DNA from: Cheiracanthium punctorium
Lineage: Eukaryota > Arthropoda > Arachnida > Araneae > Cheiracanthiidae
Reading direction: 5' to 3'
Assembly: GCA_038373885.1 (NCBI GenBank)
Contig: JAWZYV010011611.1
Coordinates: forward strand, 62,001-126,000
DNA: 64,000 bases
Below the pieces are notes generated by a model. That model saw only the letters and a list, made by a program, of their open reading frames with translations, had not been told where the DNA came from and did no database searches. Shown piece by piece: positions 45,640 to 56,649 of the stretch. Position numbers and translations under genes: made by a program. Numbering within the stretch: the first letter of the stretch is position 1; the number at the start of each line of letters is the position of its first letter.

Positions 45640-47070
45640 TAGAATCCGCTCTCTGGCATTCCATATCTAGGAGAGATGGCTTTAGACAACGCCTCCTAAT
45701 TGTGTTCGTTAGGACAAGACAGAAAAATGAGGGTTATGTCACGCACCTCAATCAGTTTTGAAGTAGTTCAAAGAGAGGTTTCAAAAAGCGTCCGTACAAA
45801 ATCTTCCAATGTGCGAGGTTTCAATGGTTTAAAGTGGCGAGGGAAAGAGGTGATCAAATGAGGATTTTCAATCGAGACGGGCGAGCAATAAACTCGAATG
45901 TGTGAGGTAGCTATAGGGAAATAAGTCGTTCAAACCAAATAGTGTGTGGTGGCGAGAGAAAAGGTGATTGTACAAAAACTTCGAATGTGTGAAGTAGAAG
46001 ACAATAAGGGTTTGTCATGCCCAAATCAACCAAAAATCCGAAATCGTTACCTACATGGAATTGCGGCGGATGGCCGAGGGAGGCATAAATCTTTTAGAGG
46101 AATTTATTTGTCGGGAAATTACTGAATGTTGTTTGTGTTACATTCTTTAACAGATTAAAAGCCATGGCATCAGGATGGCTTTTCGGAATGGAGACTGATG
46201 AGTGAAAATAAATATAATCCGAATGTGCTGCATAACGCATTAAATACTAGAAAAATTTAATGAACGTTGCGTAAAAAGTATCTGTAAGTAGTAGTTAGAC
46301 GCGGAAATGTAGATAGTTGTAAGGGGAAAAAATGACGTTTGTGCAGGCCCATAGCTAAACCGTTTTTATTAAAGAAAAAAGAGGCTACAAATTCAAATAT
46401 ACCTATACATATGTATACAAAGAAAAAAAATGCAAATATCAAAAATATCACTAACAAGAAAGATTCATTATGCCAAACCTATCGATCATGACACACTTTC
46501 CAATACAAAATTTTTGTATTTAACTTTGACGAAATTTTAGTTTAGTGGCTAGGAGAAGTTTCATGAAGTCTATCGGCTGTGGAAGATGCCTTGGGCAGTG
46601 GAACTTTTTAAGGGTTTCTAACGCGTATTCATGTTACATTTGGAGAAAACAGGTCGAAACTGCGTTTGGTCGATTGCCACATGGTTGGCCAGACAGTGGT
46701 AGCGCAAATCCGAAGGGGTTCACTACCACTGACGCACTAAAGGGGAGCGAAGCTGAAGTACAAGTGTGTTTTTATTGGATTTTAATGGCATTTAAAAGAG
46801 CGGTAGTAGGAAGTCACTATTGAGAAATGCTTCTGACGAAAGAAATGGTCTTCTAAATAAGAGGAGCTCTAATTTTGACTTTAGCTCGTCACAGTTATTT
46901 GCTACAGTGTTCTCCATTTTTATTACCTCGACAACGAAAATTCAAATGGTTTCCGAACGCACAAGTCACTCCCCCTCCCCAATCTTATACCCTCAATACC
47001 TTACTTCTTTGTTTGGAATGTAAACGTATCGCTTTCATTGCACGTGTGTTTTAAAAATGAAAATACAGTA
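45640..47070. other. Unassigned stretch
   Basis: No recognised exon, RNA gene or element end. Open frames near 46545-47023 have no family motif. Confidence 0.35.
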
Positions 47071-47074
47071 ATAC

Positions 47075-47251
47075 CAATAGCGTAACAAGGATTTTTTTTC
47101 GGAAAGGGAGGGGGGGCGGTATCCAACTTAAAGCTAAAGTTCAATCAATTGTAAGCGAAATATATTATATATATATATATATTAAATTGTAAACCAAGTA
47201 AGGGTGGGGGGGCTGCAGCCTCTCAGCCGTCCCCTTCTGGCCACGCCCCTT
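47075..47251. mobile_element. hAT-type MITE (GCGTAAC ends)
   Basis: Starts CAATAGCGTAACAAGG and ends TGGCCACGCCCCTT, flanked by the perfect 8-bp duplication AGTAATAC (47067-47074 and 47252-47259). Internal AT dinucleotide run and G runs. A remnant of the same type is at 43331-43440 (shared AAAGTTCAATTGTAAGC). Confidence 0.85.
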
Positions 47252-47259
47252 AGTAATAC

Positions 47260-47955
47260 CCCTGACATGCGATAAGTGGGAGAGAACCATAAACGCCTAA
47301 GTCGAGGTATAATTCCGCTTATAAATATACAATTACAAATTATTTTTAATTAAGGCGGGATATAAAGAAAGTTAAAGACTAAGGAAAACAATGATTTAGA
47401 AAAAAATAGTTTAATAGCTATAATTTATATGTATGACGTTATATTATTAAAATTGTAAACGGAAGCTGTTTTGGAAATAAATGAATGGCGAATCTATAAG
47501 ATTTAAAAATCCGCTAACTCCGGGTTCGCGTAAGTCGACGTACTGCTATACTGCAAAAGTAAATTTTAATATTTCAAAATTAAAGCTGGTCTAAAATTTA
47601 GATTGTTACGTATCTTAAAAATTTACTCGACGAATTAATCAGAAGTTTCTGACGAACGGGTCAACACTTCCCCGAGAGGGGGCCACGTGCCCCCCGAATT
47701 CTCGCTGTTCCCAGCCTTGAATACGTCGCTGCATAAATACCTTTATTATTGTACTATGTGATAACTTATTTAGCACAACTAAATATATCCATTTGTTTTG
47801 TGTTTCTTTTTATTCTTTCTAACGGTTTATTTTATTTTATTATGAATCGCTAGTTCATGAAAATTACTATGAAAGCTGCCAGTTTCAAATGTACTACACT
47901 TTCATCTTAGCCAAGTGGCCAAAAGGCCGTGAAGCGATAGCGACCGAAGGAAAAA
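47260..47955. other. Unassigned AT-rich stretch
   Basis: Nothing recognised between the MITE and repeat R5 copy 2. Confidence 0.35.
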
Positions 47956-47959
47956 TTTA

Positions 47960-49205
47960 AAAAAAAGGAAGAAAATCTGAAACATTTTCAGATTTTAAAT
48001 ATACACATAAAAGTGCTATAAATTAAAAGCGTATCATAATTTGTGCGTCGTCTCTATTTTTCTTCCTTATTCTATTAAGTTGGAAAGTGTATCATTATTC
48101 ATGAGTGTGCTGTATTTTTCTTCTTTGTTTCGTTAAATTCATCTTTGGAATCAAAATCTATCTTAAAATCGTCTACAGAAACTATTTTACAATCTTCGCC
48201 AAGTATATCACAACTATACCGCACCGTTTTAAATATTGCTTCGAATGTGCATCATAATCCATGAGTGTGCCGTGTTTGTCTTTTTTGGGTTGATTCCTAC
48301 TTTAACTTCCCGACTGTCGCCAAGGTGGCGATAATTAAACATTCAGTTACCATGACGATTATTTGTATTTATGTGCCAATCGTAAATTAGAATTAAAATG
48401 GCGATTTGGAACAACATGGAAGTACAGCATTCCGTTGCATTTTTATTAGTTTGGATTGCCAATTAATGTAGTTTTAATAATTAAGTGTCTTCAAATTCCT
48501 TAACTGGTGCGTTTATCGCTAATTTGTTCACTTTAATTTTCATCTAGTTCTTTTGGGAGCGATGAAACGTGCGCGTAACTCCTAGAGATCCATGACTGCA
48601 AAGCTGGCCAAAGTTTGGGGATTTTTTAGGTTGGCGAGAGTGAGGGCGTTAAAATAGGAATCAACTCTTTCTTGTACCATAGAACACATCTTTGGAATCG
48701 AAATCTATCTTAAAATCGCCTACTGAAACTGTTTTAGAATCTTTGCCAGTTATATTCCAACTATATCGCGTAGACATTTTAAATAGTGTTTAGAATGGGC
48801 ATCATAATACAATAGTGTACTGTGTTTTCCTTCTCTGTTCCATAAAACACTTCTTCGGAATAGAAATCATATTAAAGTCTCCTACGAAACTGCTTAACAA
48901 TTATCGCCAGGCATGGTCTTCACCTTTATAAATACCATTTGGAAAGTGTATCATAATCTATGAGTGTACCGCATTTGTCTTCTGTTCTACTAATACACTT
49001 CTTCGGAAATAAAATCTATATTCAAATCGCCTACTAAAATTATTTTACAATATTCGCCAAGCGTTTTCTAACTATATTCGAAATATATTTATAATAAAAT
49101 TGTCGCGTTTTGGCATAAAATTGAGCGATCCATTATCAAAAGTTGCAAACTTCTGCTACTTTGAATATTTTATTAACGCCCCCCCCCTCATTTTCACATT
49201 ACCTG
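47960..49205 (+). repeat. Dispersed repeat R5, copy 2
   Basis: Collinear with 22930-24215, ending in the same C run and CACATTACCTGGCAAACACA (one to three differences). It lacks the 173-bp MITE found in copy 1, so its sequence GAGCGATGAAACGTGCGCG is the empty site. Internal units of about 0.2 kb are repeated (ATTCGCCAAGCG and TCTTCGCCAAG words). Confidence 0.8.
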
Positions 49206-49779
49206 GCAAACACATTTGAAAATATCTTCACCGTTACCGCTCGTATCTACAAAACTTGTAGACAAGATCACGTAGACAAAACAAGGTACACAAAAATGCG
49301 TCGACGAAATTCTCGTACTGAGCGGAATAGCAGCCTAGTGTTGAAAAACCATGAAAGCAACCTCTCCCTCCCGCAAATCGTAAATGAGTAGGGATCGACC
49401 GATATCACATTTTCGCCGATGACCGATACTTTACCTATAAATTCATTTTCAGAAACAGCCGATACCGATAGTTTTAAGTTATGGTATCGACCGATACTTA
49501 ACCGATACCGATACTTTACATAATTTAATGTCATTTAAACCTACAACTGTATTCTGTGCAGTATTTGTGACGAGAGTAAAGTTCTCGTTAAAATGAATAA
49601 CAGCATGATGAAATTTGATCCCAGTAGAAAGCATTAAAAAGGAAAAGCAGTAGATACATTGAAGTGTGAATTTACAGAAGTTCTAGTCTTTCTTTTCTAT
49701 TCAATCATGCCGACGAATGGCCGAATTTACAAAAAGCTGAGCACTGGGAAGCGTCTTAGTGTGCAGGTTCAGAATTCTT

Positions 49780-49930
49780 TCTCCTATCGTGGCTGTCGAT
49801 CTAGTGGTCTAGAGTTTTGGGCGATTTTCTCCAGATGTTACGTGAATATGCGTTAGACTCCCTTAAAAAGTCCTCCGCCCAAGTCCTCCCTATAAGTAGA
49901 TGCCCCCCATTTAGGCTTGACAGAACACAA
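49780..49930 (+). repeat. tRNA-derived SINE-like unit within R1 copy 2
   Basis: GTCGATCTAGTGGTCTAGAG (A-box-like) and CGTTAGACTCCC (B-box-like), then CCGCCCAAGTCCTCC and TTTAGGCTTGACAG, as in 10510-10665. Confidence 0.45.
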
Positions 49931-50614
49931 ACATGGGGAGGGGGCGTAGTTAAAGGGATATATTAATAAGAGAATCCATTTCCAATGCCGACTGGTGCAA
50001 ATATTTAAATCAATTTTTCTCAACCTCTAGTTTGTCGCCTAATTGTTGCTATAAGTCAGATAAAAGGTTTCCATATTAGACCCAAAACAGCTTCCTGGTT
50101 GCTGTTACTATATGTGTCTTTGTTTTTGTTTCATGCCTGGATTTTGTGCTTACCAAAGTAAACACATGAAATTTATTCAACTTCAAAGCTTGCAAGTTTT
50201 ATTTAGATATTCTTTAATTATAATTCATTCACATATGAAAATATTTTTTAGATTACTTCAACTGCAATAAATTGTGATACTGTATAAACTGTACAGTATT
50301 ATGTAAGTACATATGCACTTAGATATTGTTCATTAAATACGTGTGTAAATTCTTGTGTATTATTTCCCTTGAAATGCATAAGTTCACATTAATTAATGGT
50401 TTTATTTATCTGCTTCAATTATTTAACCACTAAGTGAATTATTAAATGTTTTAGTATGAACTCAGATGATAATTTTTAAGTTCTTTTGAAAATCCGAATA
50501 TTTTGATTCTCCGGGCAGGTTTAAGTCGCAATTAATCCGTATGATCCAGGTATTTGATCTTTCCCGTACGAAGAACAGGTACACGCCGATTATTCCTGTG
50601 TTTTCCTTATATAT

Positions 50615-51536
50615 TGTTACGAAATTTTCGGGGTAACCCGCTGCTCTGGGGCTTAAATGGTTTAAAATTCGTATTCTACGCTTCAAATAGATAAATTTTG
50701 CTTTTTGTTGCATCAAAATCGGCCAATTAGAACCGGAGATACGGAGGTTTCGCTTTCCCATATGTTTTTCTATGGGCTTCTAGAAATCTCGAGGAATATT
50801 AGTCCTAGAGCTTAGATCTCTTCACTTTTGAGGACTTATTTATGGCGCCAAATTTGGCGATATTTCGCCAAAAGTCGCCAAGCTTGGCGACTTTTTGGTC
50901 ATTTGGCGCGATTTTCCCAATGGGGCCTGGAAGTTGTTTTTCCTGCATTAAAAACGCATAATAACCTAACATTTCTCTTCTATGACGTAATCAAAATTCA
51001 CGCTTTATGTAGAACCCTCGAGAAATTGACTTTTCTGGAAACCTCTTGTACCTCCTGCGTCGGCTATTTATAGAAGCGGGCATCGCCCCGAAGTCAGTCA
51101 GTTGCGAGTTGAACATTCAATGTGTGAAGAGCTCTGAGTACGCTTGTTTTGTGTGAACTGATAGTGCTATAGAAGCTGTGTTTTAGCTTGCTTTGTGAAG
51201 CTGTTTTTAAAGTGCTGTGTGTAAATTCTTCATTGCTGTGTCTTAAGGGATAGTGTACTATATCCCTTGAATATTTCCACGGAATTTTTGCCTGTAAAAG
51301 TGACTTATTTTGTGTGAGAAATACAGCATTTGTGAGAGCTTCTGATCCAAGCGGATTGTTAAAAGCACGTTACTGCTAGATTGTGCTTGTGAATTGTGTG
51401 CAGCTGATTGTTCTACGAAGTTCTAGAAGAAATAAAGTTTGTGTTCCATCCTGACAAGTGACTTTTTACTTGAACTTTTTACACCACTGGACTTTAGAAC
51501 GACGAACCCCAGGAGTAGCAGAGTAATTCCGAAACA
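50615..51536 (+). repeat. 5' LTR of Gypsy copy B
   Basis: 922 bp, TGTTACGA...CCGAAACA. Contains the GGCGCCAAATTTGGCG cluster (50841-50919) and AATAAA (near 51431). Around 50990-51110 it differs strongly from copy A (TATTTATAG replaces TATAAAT), so the subfamilies differ in the core promoter. Confidence 0.92.
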
Positions 51537-51585
51537 TTTGGTGTCAGAATCGGGGTTCTAAAGAAGGACTTTAATTTTCCAGTTT

Positions 51586-52923
51586 ATGGTTTTGACTAGA
51601 CAAAAAATGGAAGAACAACTTCAAAAGCTCATGAATATGATGCAAGAAATGAAAGCCGGACAAGACGAGATGAAAGCCGGACAAGAACAGATGAAGGCGG
51701 ATTTAGAGAAGAAAATTGAAGCAGGACAGACCGATTTAGAAAAGAAAATTGAAGCCGGACAAGAACAGATGAAAGCCGCACAAGAACAGATGAAAGCCGG
51801 ACAAGACGAGATGAAAGCCGGACAAGAACAAATGAAGGCGGATTTAGAAAAGAAAATTGAAGCCGGACAAGAAGAGATGAAAACTGGGTTGCAGAAAATA
51901 GAGAAAAATCAAGAAAAGTTGGAGCAGAAGATAGAGAAAACCCAAGAAAATTTAGAAGAAATTAAGCAGGGCCAAGAAGAAATGGAGAAAAGAGTTTCTC
52001 TCTTAGAAGAAACTCAGACGAAATATGAACAAAGAATTGAAGGGAATGTTAAGGAATTACAGCAGGATATTTGCAGAATGCGTGAAGAATGTGAAGCTAA
52101 AATTGAAGAGAAATTGGACTCTCTCGTAAAGCTGGGAAAGTTACCCGAAAACATCAGGTTATCTTCACACCGCCCAGCAGTGAAACTTACTGCCTATGAC
52201 GGAAAGACTCCCTGGGAAGCTTACAAGACCCAATTTTCGATCGTCGCCAGAGCCAATGGTTGGAGCGAGTCCGAGAAAGCTAATCAACTGGCCGCTTCCC
52301 TTAGCGGAGATGCAATTAATGTATTGCAAACTATCGGAGCGACGAAGATAGGAGATTTTGACGCCCTTGCCAGTGCCTTGGAGATGAAATTCGGAGAGAA
52401 GTGCCAGAAAGAATATAGTAGAATCCAACTTAAGTCAAGGATGCAGAGATCTGGCGAGACCCTTCAAGAGCTGGCTTCGGACATAGATAGGCTGTGTCAT
52501 CTAGCCTACATGGACCACCTTGATAATGTCCGAGAAGAAATGGCGGTGCGTCATTTTATTGAAGCCATCCGTGATCCAGAAACCCAAAAGGCACTCATGT
52601 TGGAGGATTATCAGGATTTGAAGTCTGCTCTGGTGTTCGCAATGAAGCTAGAGGCAGCCCAGCGGGCCGTGAGAAAAGATCGGCATGCTGTTAGAGCGGT
52701 CACGGTCCAAGAGGAAGCTAACAAAGACACAGAGAGCGTCGAGAACAGATTGAAGAGAATTGAAGATCTCATAGAGCGAAAATTAAGATCCGATAGAACG
52801 AGAGATGGCCCAAAGAAAGTAAAATGCTGGAAGTGTGGCGTCGAAGGCCATGTACAAAAGTATTGTGGTCGAAAGTCTCATGACCAGCAAGAGAATTCTA
52901 AAAACAAGAAGGAGGGAAACTAG
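51586..52923 (+). CDS. Gag polyprotein of Gypsy copy B (intact frame)
   Basis: An uninterrupted 445-residue frame starting at the same Met as copy A. Residues about 15-180 are an extended coiled coil made of 7-residue units (MKAGQDE, MKAGQEQ, MKADLEK, KIEAGQ), with more units than copy A. The Gag core follows (LSSHRPAVKLTAYDGKTPW ... INVLQTIGATKIGDFDALAS ... ETLQELASDIDRL), with a CCHC knuckle CWKCGVEGHVQKYC at about residues 414-427. Gag assembles the cytoplasmic particle and binds RNA. The frame ends at 52923, whereas copy A reads straight from knuckle to protease. The following protease frame is shifted and reads open upstream across the stop, so a programmed or accidental frameshift separates gag from pol here. 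Confidence 0.9.
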   Translation: MVLTRQKMEEQLQKLMNMMQEMKAGQDEMKAGQEQMKADLEKKIEAGQTDLEKKIEAGQEQMKAAQEQMKAGQDEMKAGQEQMKADLEKKIEAGQEEMKTGLQKIEKNQEKLEQKIEKTQENLEEIKQGQEEMEKRVSLLEETQTKYEQRIEGNVKELQQDICRMREECEAKIEEKLDSLVKLGKLPENIRLSSHRPAVKLTAYDGKTPWEAYKTQFSIVARANGWSESEKANQLAASLSGDAINVLQTIGATKIGDFDALASALEMKFGEKCQKEYSRIQLKSRMQRSGETLQELASDIDRLCHLAYMDHLDNVREEMAVRHFIEAIRDPETQKALMLEDYQDLKSALVFAMKLEAAQRAVRKDRHAVRAVTVQEEANKDTESVENRLKRIEDLIERKLRSDRTRDGPKKVKCWKCGVEGHVQKYCGRKSHDQQENSKNKKEGN

Positions 52924-54344
52924 GAGGTGGCCATCTCGCGGGGCGGAGGTTGCCAGATAGTCAAAAGCCCCACCTAAAAGTCTTGCAGATTTCATCAGTG
53001 AATGGCGGCAGTAATGGACTCTTCGTACTGGGATATGTTAATGGTTCCCCATGCCACATGGTGATTGATACTGGCGCGAACGTAACCATCATAAGGACGG
53101 ATCTGGCCAAGAAATTAAATTTGAAGATTATCTGGACTCCGCCCTCGCTGACCCTCCAGACTGTGACAGGTGACAAGATCGAAGTGGGCGGAAAAGCGCA
53201 AGTAGAAATCACGTTTGGAAATGCCAGATACGACCATGTGGTATATGTCGCCAATATTACAGACTCTTTTATTCTCGGACTCGACTTTTTAAAATCGCAC
53301 AAATTTAACTTGGACTTTAAGAATAATGAGCTTCGTTCAGACTCAGAAGAAATAGCTGCGTTCGATATTAGAAACGAAACTGTTTTGCCTGTTCAGCAAA
53401 TAATAGCCCAGACTGATATCACTCTACCTCCCAGAACTGATTCCATAATTTCTGGAACAGTAAAAGAAAGCAATAAATTCCGTTTTGGATTAATCGAACA
53501 CCCAAGCAATAGTGATTCCGTCAGAGGAGTACTTGTGGGAGCAACACTTGTGGACTTGTCGAGAACGGAAATTCCAGTTAGAGTAGTAAATGTGACGGAC
53601 AAGTCGAAGGTGATAAAGAAGAATGAAGTGTTGGCGACATGCACTCCTGTTACCTGCATTAATAAGAACATCAACCAAACGACAGCTAAATCTTCCGAGT
53701 GCCTGACGAAGGAATTATTACAAGACGTGGAGTTAACGGCAGAACAGAGAAGCGCTGCGGAGAAAGTAATAGCTGAATTTGAAGACCTCTTCTCTCGTAC
53801 TTCCGGTGACTTTGGCCGTACGAGGTTAACGCAGCATAGAATAGACACAAGCAGCCATTCTCCCATCAAGCAACATCCTAGGCGGCTGCCGTTTGCTAAG
53901 CAAGAAGAGGTGAACAGACTTTTAGAGGAGATGCAGCGTGATGACGTCATCGAGCCATCGACTAGTCCGTGGGCCTCGCCGATTGTTTTGGTCCGAAAGA
54001 AAGATGGTTCCACCCGGTTCTGCGTTGACTATAGACGTCTGAATGACATTACCAAGAAAGACAGCTACCCTCTTCCCAGGATAGACGACACATTGGACAC
54101 TTTATCGGGAAACGAATGGTTCTCCACTCTGGATCTCAAGAGTGGCTACTGGCAAGTAGAAATCCATCCCGATGACCGTGAAAAGACTGCGTTCACCACG
54201 GGACAAGGATTGTGGCAGTTCAAAGTTATGCCTTTTGGACTCTGCAACGCACCGGCTACATTCGAGCGTCTAATGGAGACAGTGTTGAGAGGACTTTCCT
54301 ACGAAGCATGTCTCGTTTATTTGGACGATATCATCATCGTCTGA
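52920..54344 (+). pseudogene. Protease-reverse transcriptase of Gypsy copy B (truncated pol)
   Basis: The open frame contains HMVIDTGANVTIIRTDLAKK (D-T-G), [63 protein letters not shown] and VYLDDIIIV. It terminates at TGA 54342-54344, two residues after the YLDD block. The sequence beyond is still RT-like (KTFEEHLENIRKV, LSPSKCN) for about 120 nt until the deletion junction. The RT palm is intact where copy A is broken (Trp at the TAG position; 8-nt and 2-nt gaps absent). The start is uncertain because the frame is entered by frameshift. Confidence 0.9.
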
Positions 54345-54468
54345 AAGACTTTCGAAGAGCATCTCGAGAACATTCGAAAGGTACTGCAGAAATTAAAAGA
54401 GGCAAACTTGAAACTAAGTCCGTCGAAGTGCAACTGGTTCCGTCGGGAAGTACGTTACCTCGGGCACA

Positions 54469-54585
54469 ATTGTTCTACGAAGTTCTAGAAGAAATAAAGT
54501 TTGTGTTCCATCCTGACAAGTGACTTTTTACACCACTGGACTTTAGAACGACGAACCCCAGGAGTAGCAGAGTAATTCCGAAACA
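54469..54585 (+). repeat. 3' LTR remnant of Gypsy copy B
   Basis: ATTGTTCTACGAAGTTCTAG ... AATTCCGAAACA equals the last part of the 5' LTR, including AATAAA. Joined directly to RT sequence CTCGGGCAC; little or no microhomology at the joint. Confidence 0.9.
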
Positions 54586-54698
54586 ATATAAACCGAATAC
54601 TATTCACAAGGAATGTGTTTTTCACCCCAAAATTTGGAAAACTAAAAAATAATTAGTATTACTAATTATACTAATGCAGCTTCATTTTTTTAATTTAA

Positions 54699-55991
54699 CT
54701 AGGGGCCAAGGCCCCCAGACTCGCTACGCTTGCTTTTCGTATGAGGCATTCGGCCCCTAATAAGGCTTATTCGTAAAAAAGACATAATTTCAACAGACAA
54801 AACCCGAAGATTGGATCAGATAGAATGTTACTGAGCTACACATTGCTTGGTTCTTGCATGTTCATTGGTACATAAAAATTTAAACTTCACACTACAGTAG
54901 ACGCCCTCCCCTCACAACACGGAAGATATTTTGTTATGGGAATCCGTATTGTACGGGTCCTGAGCTATTCTCCACCCGGACTGCGGACTCCGCTTATAAT
55001 CGCTGGAAAAATTATTTGCACTCCTCAGAAACACAATGATAGTTAATGTTGCCATTCAAAAGTTATATTAATTAGGAGCTAAAGCGTAATAAAATCAGAA
55101 CATCTGTTTCAGCTGTATTTTTAATAATGTAAAACCTATTGGACATCTTGCGAATTTGTCACCCATGGCGATTTTTCATTATTTGGCGACTTGCGTACAT
55201 GTAAAGTTAATAAAAGCTACGGAACAGATAGGATAGCTTGCCACCAATGACGACTTTTCATTATTTGGCGATTGACACATGCTCACAACCTATAATTACT
55301 GTTCATTTAAGGTTACCGGAAAACCGTTATCCATATTTTCATTTACATAATCGTTTGCAGATTGGCGTACTTAGCACCACGAATTATACCATCTCGTCGC
55401 GTTAGCAAATATCGAAAGTGTACTATAATTGCTATAATGGCATAGTTAACGCCGCCAAATATTTCTACTGGTAGCAAATAATCCAGCTGGACCGAATCGG
55501 CTTTAAAATAATCTGTATTTTAATTATTTTTAATTTCAAGATATTAGTTATTCTGTTTTGGAAAAACGAATAATCGCTAATTCTAAACTCCTGTTGTCTA
55601 AGCGAACTTACTTTTTGAAAATTGTCAACTTTGTGTAACACATTTTGAGTTACTTATATCATATAGTTTTTATTTTGGCGTAAAATGGGCGTAATTCTAA
55701 CTCATGTTTGTAAATTTCACGCGATTCTAGATACTTGGAAACGCTTTGTTGCAAAGGAATGAATGATTTTATGCCAAATCTGGCAACCATTCTGTTTATT
55801 TTTTCAGTTTTTTATTAATATCTTCTAAAATAATTCGATTTTCGAAATTTAAGTCAGCTTAGCAGGTTCCTCGGAATTTTTCGAATCTGTGGACACCTTA
55901 GTCGAAACTCAAATCCCCACGGTTTAGGAGGAGATAGGCCAACAAGCTTTGACAGCGCCAGCGGCCTTTACTTTTTTTTAGAATAGAGAGA
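54699..55991 (-). mobile_element. Helitron H1c, nonautonomous
   Basis: Minus-strand sister of H1b: 5' TCTCTCTATTC (complement at 55981-55991), 3' GGGGGCCTTGGCCCCTAG ending at 54699 before T. It lacks the hAT MITE, showing the empty site near 54815. It lies immediately after the R1 repeat. No coding capacity. Confidence 0.75.
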
Positions 55992-56039
55992 AATAAGAAT
56001 GACATACATAAATGTCATAGAAATCGATGTATATTTGCG

Positions 56040-56076
56040 ACAGCTAGTGCACGGACGGACGGACAGACAGACAAAC
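56040..56076. repeat. GGACRGAC microsatellite
   Basis: GGACGGACGGACAGACAGAC at about 56051-56070, next to the truncated E4 copy. Confidence 0.7.
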
Positions 56077-56099
56077 TGAAATCATAAACACTTTTCAAC

Positions 56100-56649
56100 C
56101 TTGTTAGAAAGCGTTAAAAAGTGTTAATTTATAATGGCGATCACACTCAAACAGTATATACGTTTATTTCATGCATCGATAAATTTTAATACAGTTTCAA
56201 GTTACCGTTAAACTCATATTAAAAATTATAATTCATTTTACACAAAAAACTCTAATCAATTCAAAGTTATTTTCTAATGTAAATATACACCGTAGCAGAC
56301 GAAAACTTTTCGTTGACAAGTGTGAACTCCATGTATTTTAATAATCTCAAGATAGAACCTCCTTCCCCCTTTTTTTTTATTCATTTGTTGCTAAGGCAGC
56401 CACGTTAGCAAATGTGAAACAAAATATTAAAATTGAGTGCTGGTGTTTATAATCTCGTTCACATGCTAGGTTGCAAAATTAAAAACATAAAACTGGTTAA
56501 GAGTCAGGGCAGGAAATGTTTTATTCCTTTACCGTTAGGATCGCTGCACTTTACCAAATTTCCAATGTTTACATTACTAAACTTAGTTTGGGTACCAAAG
56601 ACCTAAGCAAGCAGATATGGAGAGTGTCCACTACTATAATATACCTTCG
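56100..56649 (-). mobile_element. MITE family E4, copy 3 (partial, inverted)
   Basis: The complement follows copies 1 and 2: CGAAGGTATATTATAG, GGACACTCTCCATA, ATGTAAACATTGGAAAT, GCATGTGAACGAGATTATAA and TCGTCTGC.ACGGTGTATAT. It stops before the second terminus. Confidence 0.65.

Larger units (their letters stand above)
50615..54585 (+). mobile_element. Gypsy-type LTR retrotransposon, copy B (internally deleted)
   Basis: Same family as copy A. It keeps the complete 5' LTR (50615-51536), primer-binding site (51539-51554), gag and protease-RT. It then jumps at 54468/54469 from the RT thumb directly into the last ~117 bp of the 3' LTR, losing RNase H, integrase and most of that LTR. ATAT duplications (50611-50614 and 54586-54589) are intact, so the deletion occurred after insertion or was present in the integrating copy. 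Confidence 0.92.
49388..54690 (+). repeat. Dispersed repeat R1, copy 2 (split by Gypsy copy B)
   Basis: 49388-50614 and 54586-54690 match 10135-11445. The left end is TAGGGATCGACCGATATC. It includes a SINE-like unit at 49780-49930. The Gypsy insertion at TTCCTTATATAT is bounded by duplicated ATAT. Confidence 0.85.

Noticed and set aside
53393..54013. 206-residue minus-strand frame in Gypsy copy B (and 34553-35002 in copy A)
   Set aside because: Antisense to well-supported protease and RT coding; conserved only because the sense strand is.
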